Shown one piece after another: positions 9,301-16,434 of a DNA stretch of 29,514 nt. The position numbers were made by a program, and so were the translations under genes. Within the stretch, counting starts at the first letter, position 1. Each line of letters opens with the position of its first letter. The stretch covers positions 1-29,514 of the IMG/VR virus record IMGVR_UViG_3300008459_000262. The stretch is one strand, 5' to 3'. Source of the DNA: a virus. Under the pieces are notes generated by a model. The model was not told where the DNA came from, made no database searches, and worked only from the letters and a program-made list of their open reading frames with translations.

Positions 9301-11096
9301 ATTCGTATGGTAAAACAGCGGCTATTGATCATAATGTTCGTAAAATAGGATTATTTACTCAAATTGAAAGTAGCTCATTTTTACCAAAAAGAAATAATGT
9401 TCGACTAAAATATCTTATTGATGAATTTGGTAATTTAACTGAATTAAATCAAATAAATAAAAATTGGTGGGATCTTCAAAGAACATTTATAATGGGAGAT
9501 ACTGGTTCTGTAGCATTATTTGATAGTAAAAAATATAGCAATCAAAAAGCTACAGACGGTGAAAAACCAATATTTGATAGTGGATACTCATATTATCCTG
9601 TTTTGTATGGTAAAGGATTAGATACTCGATTATATTTTGAAACAGAAACTCCTAGTAATTATTATGCTGAAGCCACTAATCTTAGTTCTTCATATTTTTT
9701 AGTTGGATCTTCCTCATTAGGATACCCAATATCTGGAGGGATAGTAACTAAATTATTTAATAGAATAACCCAAGGAACAGAATATATGTCACCAGGGGGT
9801 CCTGGAGGAGGAGCTTATAATAGTTATCCTTCATATTCTATTCAAGAATCAGGATTACATTATATATATGTTAATCTAGACTTATCAGTAAATATGCCTA
9901 CCTATGGTAGTTCATCTTTTACTTTACAAGTATCTCATTCTTTAGTTGGAATTGGATCTCAAACCCAAGTCTACCAGTTTCAACAATCTACAGTCACAGG
10001 ATATTCTGGTGGTTTATATTTTCAAGGTACCCCTGCTTCTTCTCCTTTATTTGGTAATCCTGTTACAACTATTAAACAATTAACAGTAGGAGGAGTAACA
10101 TACCCAGCAGGATCAACTTTTTATAGATATCCAAGCACCTTTTACCAAAATTTTGATGGATTAGCTTGTACATTCTCAAACCCTATTGGAGATTTTGTAT
10201 ATTCTCCAACAGCCAATTCTGTAAGTTATAATAGTGTTGATCCTTTTCCTTCTTGTGGTTTTCCTACTAATGAAACTCCATGTCAAACAACAGGAGTTAC
10301 TTTATATAAAATTACTAACTTTAGTGATCCTACAAGTACTATAACTAAAAATTTTAATGTAACTTTACCAAACCAATCTCTAACCGATGGTAATAAAATA
10401 ACAGTTAAGCTTATACAAAATTATCAAAGTAACAGTAATATAACAGCTTCATTTGACAATACATTTAATAATAAATTTACAGTATATTCATTAGCTACTT
10501 TAGAAGGTAATTATCCTTTTACTACTAGAGAATATTTTTCTTACTTAATGATTAATCCTCCTCCTTTTTCTCTTGAAACAGTACCAACTGACGAAGTGAT
10601 ATTATCTGGGGACTTATCAGACTTCTATTCATCTAATTATCTTTTTTTACCTACATATGTTTCTGGCTCTACAACATATACTAGTAGTCTATATTCAACC
10701 TATGGAGATGTAGATTATCCTTTTCAACTTAATACATTTAGTATATTTACAGCCTATGACAAATCAGGTAGCTATTTTGAATCTAGAATAATCAATATTA
10801 GATATGATGATGGAAATGGAGTATACAGATTTAAATTAGCAAGTAATATTCCATTCTCATTAAGAGAACAATTAGTTAATTTATCAACAAATCCAAATGT
10901 ACAGTTTCTGTTTTTAATACGTAAAGAAGACGAAACTAATTCTCTATTAAAATTCCAAAAACGCCCAGGACTAACATCATACGGATTTCTTATCCCAGAA
11001 AATCTAGCACCCGATATATTAGAAAATATAGATACAATAACTAAACAAGTAAAACAAAAGTTATTAGCAGATCAACAAGGTACAACAAGTGGATAA
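6363..11096 (+). CDS. Giant (1577 aa) baseplate wedge / fibre-network protein
   Basis: This is the largest protein in the window and longer than T4 gp7 (1032 residues), its possible positional counterpart. The N-terminal third is beta-rich with a polyproline break near residue 275. Residues about 470-605 hold a helical module: FLTFLNMVGHYFDNIW at about 475, then a repeated Tyr/Leu helix, then LPLLMKQKGTVEGL and FGIP at about 580-603. This resembles the tail protein I / wedge segment of contractile-tail baseplates. The remainder is Ser/Thr/Tyr/Asn-rich beta structure typical of fibres and adsorption proteins, with Cys near 1290-1315. It is one uninterrupted frame with no frameshift. A gp7-like wedge fused to fibre-type domains is the best guess; receptor contact is speculative. 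Confidence 0.8.
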   Translation: MANNISIIDGTINSTPLRLNTPNIKIVGDVLTINTIDRYSEEDRSLFSAENLQENFGGNNDYIELYVYDIKGNLLDVDLNYFEYKLPSSISLTPSVTTPPNTTGNIQTTDIGITSTLSTPTSSLYPIIEIDPIQDLQNLGYSSGEFSVRYNLFQNIISNNVNSALFVKEISQNRTEIRLASISIPDDEIEQISLSLIDEINNSTYYVDYLLNFGNNEQYVAVNVALNKAPEGYEILFKLYEPLPLNIQEKQRLWVVKEKTSPYIFDINLDKLVIPPPPPTLRGPNFNIPISFNQGTVSSTYQNYQTLVSGLQSLQNNSYKQILNLLATQSANINVDYTSFNNFVFFGSAYQRLVNFYGKVKEIEIYNNFINSKSSLTSSTPSLIVEINQYSSSVNDIVSKFDGYESYLYFESSSYTWPKVGSSKPFILESTGSGNAIAWYGLQTTSASIYDSDNYNNLEYAVPPFIKEDENNQPFLTFLNMVGHYFDNIWIYLQAIPDTNLANNNLNYGISKDLVYNQLLSLGLKLYNSQAGEDVDQYLIGANTGSSTWNNNTTITGSYLNNVPRKDLVSELYKRIYHNLPLLMKQKGTVEGLDNLMTVFGIPNREYYVIGSSSFYTPTGSAVTASILNVKEYGGGLKSSLIQGYNNDKVRIIGNSIVSNTIYSGSILSPVLSLQTFPQTSSQFRENDMHYVDISFSPQNQIDNYISGAIASNAPTWSLDDYIGDPGYIYSSSYSNLDAQRKLYFETGVPGYAPFTASLLDYNGFIRLVEYFDNALFKMLADFVPERASLSTGVTINSPVLERNKVVYSVPHAYTQSVPTAEYSASGISSEYGTFYNALGGDKSAWYDGDISGSTVDVNQYFKDNYNPYLLGNTASYNAWHSANEQINYNTFLHSDWNVLLNNVSQNAISRYRFSDIQGIPRIVVSASKEAEYIIYTYEQVYYPAELQDSYLFLRSYNTSRYEGCKVTSQLYNTYTDGDDSYGKTAAIDHNVRKIGLFTQIESSSFLPKRNNVRLKYLIDEFGNLTELNQINKNWWDLQRTFIMGDTGSVALFDSKKYSNQKATDGEKPIFDSGYSYYPVLYGKGLDTRLYFETETPSNYYAEATNLSSSYFLVGSSSLGYPISGGIVTKLFNRITQGTEYMSPGGPGGGAYNSYPSYSIQESGLHYIYVNLDLSVNMPTYGSSSFTLQVSHSLVGIGSQTQVYQFQQSTVTGYSGGLYFQGTPASSPLFGNPVTTIKQLTVGGVTYPAGSTFYRYPSTFYQNFDGLACTFSNPIGDFVYSPTANSVSYNSVDPFPSCGFPTNETPCQTTGVTLYKITNFSDPTSTITKNFNVTLPNQSLTDGNKITVKLIQNYQSNSNITASFDNTFNNKFTVYSLATLEGNYPFTTREYFSYLMINPPPFSLETVPTDEVILSGDLSDFYSSNYLFLPTYVSGSTTYTSSLYSTYGDVDYPFQLNTFSIFTAYDKSGSYFESRIINIRYDDGNGVYRFKLASNIPFSLREQLVNLSTNPNVQFLFLIRKEDETNSLLKFQKRPGLTSYGFLIPENLAPDILENIDTITKQVKQKLLADQQGTTSG

Positions 11097-11114
11097 TTAA
11101 TTTTATAATTTTAA

Positions 11115-11124
11115 CATATTTATA
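11115..11124 (+). promoter_or_regulatory. CATATTTATA intergenic motif with GTATATAC
   Basis: A copy of the recurring motif lies 23 bases upstream of the ATG at 11148. It is followed directly by GTATATAC, a palindrome that also follows the copy at 16408. The paired elements make this one of the better promoter candidates. Function is not shown by the sequence alone. Confidence 0.38.
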
Positions 11125-11147
11125 GTATATACAACAAACATTAAACA

Positions 11148-11813
11148 ATGGCAATATTAAATCCTACAACGGTAACAGTAGATGCAATTTTAACAGACAA
11201 GGGTCGTGAATTACTAGCTCGTAACGATGGTTCATTTCAAATCACACAATTTTCTTTGGCCGATGATGAAATAGATTATACATTATATAATCCAAATCAA
11301 CCATCTGGATCCGCATTTTATGGTGAAGCAATTGAGGCAATGCCTATAATTCAAGCATTTCCAAATGATACACAAATAATGCGCTATAAGTTAGTAACAT
11401 TACCTCGTGGTACATCACGTTTACCTGTTATTAGTGTTGGATATAGTTCAATTACACTTAAACAAGGTGCTTCATTAACTATAACACCACAAACACTAAA
11501 CTATCTTGGGGCTGCAAGTTCATTTGAAACTAACGGATATATAGCTACTGTAGCGGATGTTAGATTAGTGTCTACTTTCCAAGGTACAGGTATTACAACT
11601 ACAACTGTTGGTCAACCTGATCTTAACACAACAACAGGTGCTGTACTATCAACATCAGCAATTGGTACATCATTTACATTAACTGCTACAACAGTTAATA
11701 CATTGTTTGGTAGTACCTTAACTACATTATCTACTACCCTTACAGTAATTGGTAGAGACAGTGGTGCTAGAATTACTATTCCTTTAAACATAGCTAAAGT
11801 ATCAACAACCTAA
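11148..11813 (+). CDS. Repetitive beta-rich structural protein
   Basis: This is a 221-residue protein. The N-terminal half begins with LNPTTVTVDAILTDKGRELLARNDGSFQITQFSLADDEID (read in two pieces, residues 4-23 and 24-43), a pattern I associate with structural proteins of marine T4-like phages, although I cannot name the family. The C-terminal half is very rich in Thr, Ser and Gly with alternating hydrophobics and ends in a strand pattern (SGARITIPLNIAKV) resembling an Ig-like domain. Its own intergenic leader carries the recurring ATATTTATA motif and the ATG is preceded by TTAAACA. It opens a run of three beta-rich virion-type genes. A decoration or fibre-tip role is possible but unproven. 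Confidence 0.8.
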   Translation: MAILNPTTVTVDAILTDKGRELLARNDGSFQITQFSLADDEIDYTLYNPNQPSGSAFYGEAIEAMPIIQAFPNDTQIMRYKLVTLPRGTSRLPVISVGYSSITLKQGASLTITPQTLNYLGAASSFETNGYIATVADVRLVSTFQGTGITTTTVGQPDLNTTTGAVLSTSAIGTSFTLTATTVNTLFGSTLTTLSTTLTVIGRDSGARITIPLNIAKVSTT

Positions 11814-11833
11814 TAAAATAATAAAATAAAAAT

Positions 11834-12820
11834 ATGTCATTTTCAAGATATAATACCGAAGATTCTGTAATAAGTGCCGAAACTGTAATTCGTGGGCTAT
11901 GGAGTGGAGATAATAATACACTAAGTACTTTTGCTACAGCTAGTGGATACACTGAATATTATTTAGATGTATATAACGGAGATCCTGCTCTTTCTTCATC
12001 AGCTGTTCAATTTGATATTCAATACGGACAGATTAATGGCTCTGGATCAGCCCCTATTAACAGTACAGTAGTAGGATACTCACCTTCTCGTATTGTATAT
12101 GGTCAATATAGAAATTTAGTTTATGGTACTGAGACAACAAATTTTAGTTTTGATGGTGGTATTACAACCGCTGAACAGATTTATGTAATTAATATTAATA
12201 GAGAAAGATATAAACAAGCATTACATCCTGGATCATTTAATCTAGCATTAGGAAGTGGAAGTGCAACTATTAGACTAACAGATGATAGTAATACTACATC
12301 ATTAACTAGATTTATTGGTGAAAATAGAGTATTTTATATAATTAGTGGAAGTAATGGTAATGCTTTTACAGCAAGTGCCGCTACTACAACTTATGGTATA
12401 ATGCTCCCTGATATGGGAATTGTAATACTAAATGTATCAGGCTCAAATTCAATAGCAGCATATGTATCTGCTTCTTCTTTAGCCACTAGTTCAGTTAATA
12501 ACCAAATAAGATTATATAACTCAATAGTATCAGGTAGTGCAACACAAGGATTCCAATTACAATCAGAAGAAGTAATATCATCACGTTATTTCTTTACACG
12601 TATTAAAAATAGTGAATATAATTATACTACTAACCCATCTATCATAGATGCTAATGGTAATTTATTATATACTACATTAATTAATAATCCACAAACATTC
12701 ATTACTACAGTAGGAATGTATAATGATAATAATGAATTATTAGCTGTAGCTAAATTAAGTAAACCATTAGTTAAAGATTTCACAAAAGAAGCCTTAATTA
12801 GAATCAAATTAGACTATTAA
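11834..12820 (+). CDS. Structural protein, paralogue A
   Basis: This 328-residue protein is rich in Ser, Thr, Asn, Tyr and Gly. Its C-terminal quarter is clearly homologous to the C-terminus of the next gene: an NSEYNYTTNPSI segment, then FITTVGMYNDNNELLAVAKL and SKPL before a final strand. The N-terminal parts are more diverged but both begin with a short polar stretch and the pattern SGSA/TGSI. The C-terminal motif (T-x-G-x-Y-N-D-x-N-E-L-L-x-V-A-K-L) is probably the conserved virion-binding or trimerisation part. The leader is an A-rich run (AAAATAAAAATAT) without Shine-Dalgarno. Family unknown; tail or baseplate-associated structural protein inferred. Confidence 0.82.
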   Translation: MSFSRYNTEDSVISAETVIRGLWSGDNNTLSTFATASGYTEYYLDVYNGDPALSSSAVQFDIQYGQINGSGSAPINSTVVGYSPSRIVYGQYRNLVYGTETTNFSFDGGITTAEQIYVININRERYKQALHPGSFNLALGSGSATIRLTDDSNTTSLTRFIGENRVFYIISGSNGNAFTASAATTTYGIMLPDMGIVILNVSGSNSIAAYVSASSLATSSVNNQIRLYNSIVSGSATQGFQLQSEEVISSRYFFTRIKNSEYNYTTNPSIIDANGNLLYTTLINNPQTFITTVGMYNDNNELLAVAKLSKPLVKDFTKEALIRIKLDY

Positions 12821-12823
12821 TGC

Positions 12824-13837
12824 ATGTCATCATTCAAACAATTAAACAAGGCGGATGTTACAACAGTAGATTATTCTGCTAATAAGCGATGGTCTTTTTC
12901 ATACACTTCTACTCCTACAGGTAGTATAGCTTTTTATAGAGGAAAAAATGAATTTTTTAACATAGCTGGCTCAACCACAACTAATAGACAATATCAATCG
13001 TCTATATACCACTCTATAAATCACTTATTTTATCAAAATTATACGAGTAGTATAGATACAGGTTCATTAATGTTTAATGTTAATACTTATGAATCTGCTT
13101 CTAGTCAACGTCCTACTTCTTCATATTTTATATATAATGCTAATCCATTATTTATAGATAATTTTCCAACCGCTTCTAATAGTACCATAAGTGTTTTAAA
13201 TATTGGTCAAACTATATATGGTTCAAAAATACTACCATATACATTTAATATTTCTGCTTCTGGTGTTATAATTAATGATGATGGAAATGGAAATTTATTT
13301 GATGTGTCCGCTTTAGGAGATAATTATATAGACTTTGATTATCTATCAGAATTAGCCCCAACATATTTTGATGATCCAACTCCTGGAGTAGGAGCATCTT
13401 TTATAGGAAATATATTCTATGCTCATGGTATGGTAGTTCTTACTAATCAAAGCTCCAGTTACCAAAATTTATTAACAGGATCTTTTAGTAGTACTAAAGT
13501 TTCATTTCAAAATGAACATATCATTTACGAAAATGAAATACGCTGTATAGTTAAAGAAAGCGATTTTAATTTATCATACAACCCCACCCTACTAAAATAC
13601 GGAAACCAATATATAGTACCTATATCAGGTAGCCCTAGTAATGGATACACAACAACAGGATCATTTGATAATACAACTATTAAGGATTTTGCTACTGGAT
13701 CAGTATTCCAGCCATATGTTACAACAATAGGTTTATATAATGATGATAATGAATTATTAATGGTTGCTAAATTAGGTAAACCAATAATGTTATCGCCAGA
13801 CACAGATATGACTTTTATTGTTAAGTATGATACCTAA
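12824..13837 (+). CDS. Structural protein, paralogue B
   Basis: This 337-residue protein is a tandem paralogue of the preceding gene and starts three bases after its stop. The shared C-terminus reads VTTIGLYNDDNELLMVAKL followed by GKPI, and upstream of it KESDFNLSYNPT aligns with KNSEYNYTTNPS of the partner. The N-terminal domains differ, so the pair probably arose by duplication and then specialised, for example into two related ring or fibre subunits. Its stop (TAA) overlaps the ATG of the ParB-like gene. The role is inferred from position at the end of the tail block and from composition. Confidence 0.82.
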   Translation: MSSFKQLNKADVTTVDYSANKRWSFSYTSTPTGSIAFYRGKNEFFNIAGSTTTNRQYQSSIYHSINHLFYQNYTSSIDTGSLMFNVNTYESASSQRPTSSYFIYNANPLFIDNFPTASNSTISVLNIGQTIYGSKILPYTFNISASGVIINDDGNGNLFDVSALGDNYIDFDYLSELAPTYFDDPTPGVGASFIGNIFYAHGMVVLTNQSSSYQNLLTGSFSSTKVSFQNEHIIYENEIRCIVKESDFNLSYNPTLLKYGNQYIVPISGSPSNGYTTTGSFDNTTIKDFATGSVFQPYVTTIGLYNDDNELLMVAKLGKPIMLSPDTDMTFIVKYDT

Positions 13838-14220
13838 TGATTAAACTCATTGACATATTAAAAGAAATTCAATCAATCCAATACACAAAACCAAATTTTG
13901 AGTTTGAATGGGAAGAAGCTACTCGTTACCCTGAATTTGTAGAAATGGGTAAAGAGGGATGGATTGAATTAGCTAATAATGGATATGAAACAAAATATTC
14001 TGAAATAAAGGATGTACTAGGTAATGTTGATTTAGAATTTGATAGTTTATTACCTGACAGAAAACAACGCTTTGAACAAGCATATGAATCAGGAAATATT
14101 GAAATGCCATTAGTTGTTAAGTTTTCTGATAATGACTATGATTTAATTGGAGGAAATACAAGACTTGCTGGATTAATAAGTAAAAATATAGACCCAACAT
14201 TATGGGTTGTTGAATTATAA
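13837..14220 (+). CDS. ParB/Srx-like protein with capsid-targeting-type leader
   Basis: This 127-residue protein begins with MIKLIDILKE, a 10-residue leader shared by several genes here and resembling the T4 internal-protein leader MKTYQEFIAE, which is cut after Glu by the gp21 protease. The C-terminal half has the ParB/sulfiredoxin-fold pattern: a PLVVKF strand, then DYDLIGGNTRLAGL (the GGxxRL nucleotide-binding motif) and a final strand LWVVEL. ParB/Srx folds include CTPases, nucleases and kinases, so the activity is open. The same module recurs inside the 687-residue protein at 16435. It directly follows the tail block with a TAATG overlap. Packaging into the virion is inferred from the leader. 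Confidence 0.82.
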   Translation: MIKLIDILKEIQSIQYTKPNFEFEWEEATRYPEFVEMGKEGWIELANNGYETKYSEIKDVLGNVDLEFDSLLPDRKQRFEQAYESGNIEMPLVVKFSDNDYDLIGGNTRLAGLISKNIDPTLWVVEL

Positions 14221-14231
14221 AATAAGTTATT

Positions 14232-14672
14232 ATGAATTGGTTATATGAATACGTCCCACTACGGGACGATTTTACTACGAACGATTATGGTTTTATTTAC
14301 AAAATCACTAATTTAGAGACAAATAAATTTTACATTGGTAAAAAATCATTTGTCCACAATAAGAAGAAAAAACTCACCAAAAAAGAGATAGCTGAACAAA
14401 CCGGTCCTGGCCGTCGCTCTACTACTAAAGTAGAACAAGTTGATAGCGGTTGGCGTAACTATTGGGGTTCATCTAAAGAACTACTAGCTGATATTAAATC
14501 GCTAGGTAAAGATAAATTCGAACGCGAAATAATAAAATTCTGCCCTACTAAAAAACAACAAACATATTACGAAATACAATACCAAATATCATATTCAGTA
14601 TTATTTACTGACAGTTATAATGATAATATACTAGGTAAGTTTTTTAGGAAAGATTTTGTTACGGCAGAATAA
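14232..14672 (+). CDS. GIY-YIG family endonuclease
   Basis: This 146-residue protein has a GIY-YIG nuclease core. G20-F-I-Y23 and Y34-I-G36 sit 10 residues apart on the two opening strands. A helix with R75 in the segment WRNYWGSS follows, and E114 (in TYYEIQY) is a reasonable metal-binding Glu. No separate DNA-binding domain is visible, so it is a minimal nuclease like small phage Seg-type or host-derived GIY-YIG enzymes. It lies directly upstream of the primase, where homing endonucleases often sit beside replication genes, but no intron or split gene is seen. It could equally degrade host DNA or process recombination structures. Confidence 0.85.
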   Translation: MNWLYEYVPLRDDFTTNDYGFIYKITNLETNKFYIGKKSFVHNKKKKLTKKEIAEQTGPGRRSTTKVEQVDSGWRNYWGSSKELLADIKSLGKDKFEREIIKFCPTKKQQTYYEIQYQISYSVLFTDSYNDNILGKFFRKDFVTAE

Positions 14673-14690
14673 TTTATTATATTGGTGGTT

Positions 14691-15626
14691 ATGGAAAATG
14701 CTGCCCTTCTAATATTATTGGAATCTGTGCTAGGTGCTAGTAACAAAACTAGTCGGGGCAATTACTCGTTCAAATGTCCATTTTGTAACCATCATAAGAA
14801 TAAACTCGAAATCAACTGCATAACAAACGCTAAAAGCGAGAATCCTTGGCATTGTTGGGTATGTGAAGCAAAAGGTAAAACCATTAGATCCCTTTTTAAA
14901 GGCGCTAAAGTAGCCGCTAATAAAGTAGCTGAACTAAATATGATTATATCTCCTGGTAAGGATGTAGATAAACATATTATATCTACTGCTCTAGAGCTAC
15001 CTAAAGAATTTATATCATTAACAGATATTGTTGAAAATAAGATTACCACTATTGAATCAAAACACGCCATTAAATTTCTACGTAAGCGTGGTATAACACC
15101 TGAAGATATTATTAAATATAATATTGGTTTTTGTAATGATGGTCCTTATAAAGAACGCGTTATTATTCCTTCATATGATGAAAATGGTATTGTAAATTAT
15201 TTTATTGCTCGCGCTTATAAAGAAGGACCTACAAAATATAAAAATCCTCCTATTGATGCTAAATCAGCTATTGGTTGGGAGTTATATATAAATTGGGACG
15301 CACCAATTATACTTGTTGAAGGTATGTTTGATGCTCTTACTATTAAACGAAACGTTATTCCCTTATTTGGGAAAATTATTCACGAAAAACTAATGAAAAA
15401 ATTAGTTGCATCTAGCGTTAATAGAATATATATTGCACTTGATCCTGATGCTATTAAAAATGCGCTTAAATACTGTGAGCAATTAATGGCTTATGGTAAA
15501 GAAATATACTTGGTAGAATTAACAGGTAAAGATGCAAATGAAATTGGATTTGAACAATTCTTAAATACAATTGAAAACACACAACCTCTAAATTTCCAGA
15601 GCTTACTAATGAAAAAACTTAAATAA
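14691..15626 (+). CDS. 61: DNA primase (DnaG/T4 gp61-like)
   Basis: This 311-residue primase makes RNA primers for lagging-strand synthesis. An N-terminal zinc ribbon has C29 and C32 with two His just after (CPFCNHH), then C55 and C58 (HCWVC). A TOPRIM domain follows, with E210 in ILVEGMFDAL and the D-x-D at 251-253 (ALDPDA), and KDANE further on. The frame also opens at a TTG nine bases upstream (14682), but the ATG at 14691 is the better start because other genes here use ATG. No helicase is in the window, so the replisome genes must be elsewhere. The stop overlaps the ATG of the nuclease gene, suggesting co-translation. Confidence 0.93.
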   Translation: MENAALLILLESVLGASNKTSRGNYSFKCPFCNHHKNKLEINCITNAKSENPWHCWVCEAKGKTIRSLFKGAKVAANKVAELNMIISPGKDVDKHIISTALELPKEFISLTDIVENKITTIESKHAIKFLRKRGITPEDIIKYNIGFCNDGPYKERVIIPSYDENGIVNYFIARAYKEGPTKYKNPPIDAKSAIGWELYINWDAPIILVEGMFDALTIKRNVIPLFGKIIHEKLMKKLVASSVNRIYIALDPDAIKNALKYCEQLMAYGKEIYLVELTGKDANEIGFEQFLNTIENTQPLNFQSLLMKKLK

Positions 15627-16408
15627 TGATAGACAGAAATGCAAATGTCATAAAAGACAATAAAATAAAACGCATTGTAGAATATAGTGCGGACAACAAA
15701 CAAATTAATATATTAGATCAACGTTTTTATAGACGTAATGATGAATATTATCCATCTGTTAGTAGTATATTAAATTATTTCCCTAAAAATCAATTCTTCC
15801 ACTCATGGCTTAAAGATGTAGGACATAATAGTGATATCATAGCATCTAAAGCTGCTACTGAAGGTACACAAGTTCACAACGCCATAGAAGCGTTTTTAAA
15901 TGGAGAACAAATAGAATGGCTAGATGAATATGGAACTGCTAAATATTCGTTAGATGTTTGGAAAATGATCCTTAAATTTGCTAATTTTTGGAATACACAT
16001 AAACCAGAATTAGTGGCTACCGAATACCATTTATTCTCAGACGCTCACAAATATGCAGGTACAAATGATATAGTATGTCGTCTTAATGATAAATTGTGGT
16101 TAATTGATATTAAAACATCAAATTCACTACATACAAGTTATGACCTACAGTTAGCTGCATATGCTAAAGCATGGAATGAAACACACAATGAACAGATTGA
16201 AGAAACGGGTATATTATGGCTAAAAGCAGCTACACGGGGCGCTGCTAAAGATAAAATACAAGGTGCTGGATGGCAACTTAAAACAATTGGTAATATTGAT
16301 ACTAATTTTGAAATGTTTTTAAAGATATATGATATATATAGACTTGAAAACCCCGATGCAAAACCACATACAGAATCGTTACCTACTACAATTAAATTAG
16401 ATATTTAA
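15626..16408 (+). CDS. PD-(D/E)XK nuclease (RecB/Cas4-like)
   Basis: This 260-residue protein has the RecB-family nuclease core. D148 lies in YAGTNDIVCRL, D161-x-K163 in LWLIDIKTS, and the downstream Q175-x3-Y179 motif in DLQLAAYAKAW. An upstream Glu in VATEYHLF is the expected first acidic residue. These motifs are all intact, so activity is likely. There is no four-Cys iron-sulfur signature of the Cas4/AddB type, so it looks like a phage single-domain exonuclease acting on DNA ends in recombination, repair or host-DNA breakdown. Overlap with the primase stop by one base places it in the same translation unit. A gap with the recurring motif follows. Confidence 0.92.
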   Translation: MIDRNANVIKDNKIKRIVEYSADNKQINILDQRFYRRNDEYYPSVSSILNYFPKNQFFHSWLKDVGHNSDIIASKAATEGTQVHNAIEAFLNGEQIEWLDEYGTAKYSLDVWKMILKFANFWNTHKPELVATEYHLFSDAHKYAGTNDIVCRLNDKLWLIDIKTSNSLHTSYDLQLAAYAKAWNETHNEQIEETGILWLKAATRGAAKDKIQGAGWQLKTIGNIDTNFEMFLKIYDIYRLENPDAKPHTESLPTTIKLDI

Positions 16409-16417
16409 ATATTTATA
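16408..16417 (+). promoter_or_regulatory. AATATTTATA motif with GTATATAC, abutting a stop
   Basis: The motif begins in the TAA stop of the nuclease gene and ends 17 bases before the ATG at 16435; GTATATAC follows as at 11115. It marks the start of the accessory block. It could be a phage promoter core or an RNA 3'-end or processing element; the sequence alone does not decide. Confidence 0.38.
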
Positions 16418-16434
16418 GGTATATACTATTTAAA

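Noticed and set aside
14682-14690. TTG start for the primase
   Set aside because: Three extra residues from TTG add nothing conserved. The ATG at 14691 matches the ATG use of neighbouring genes.
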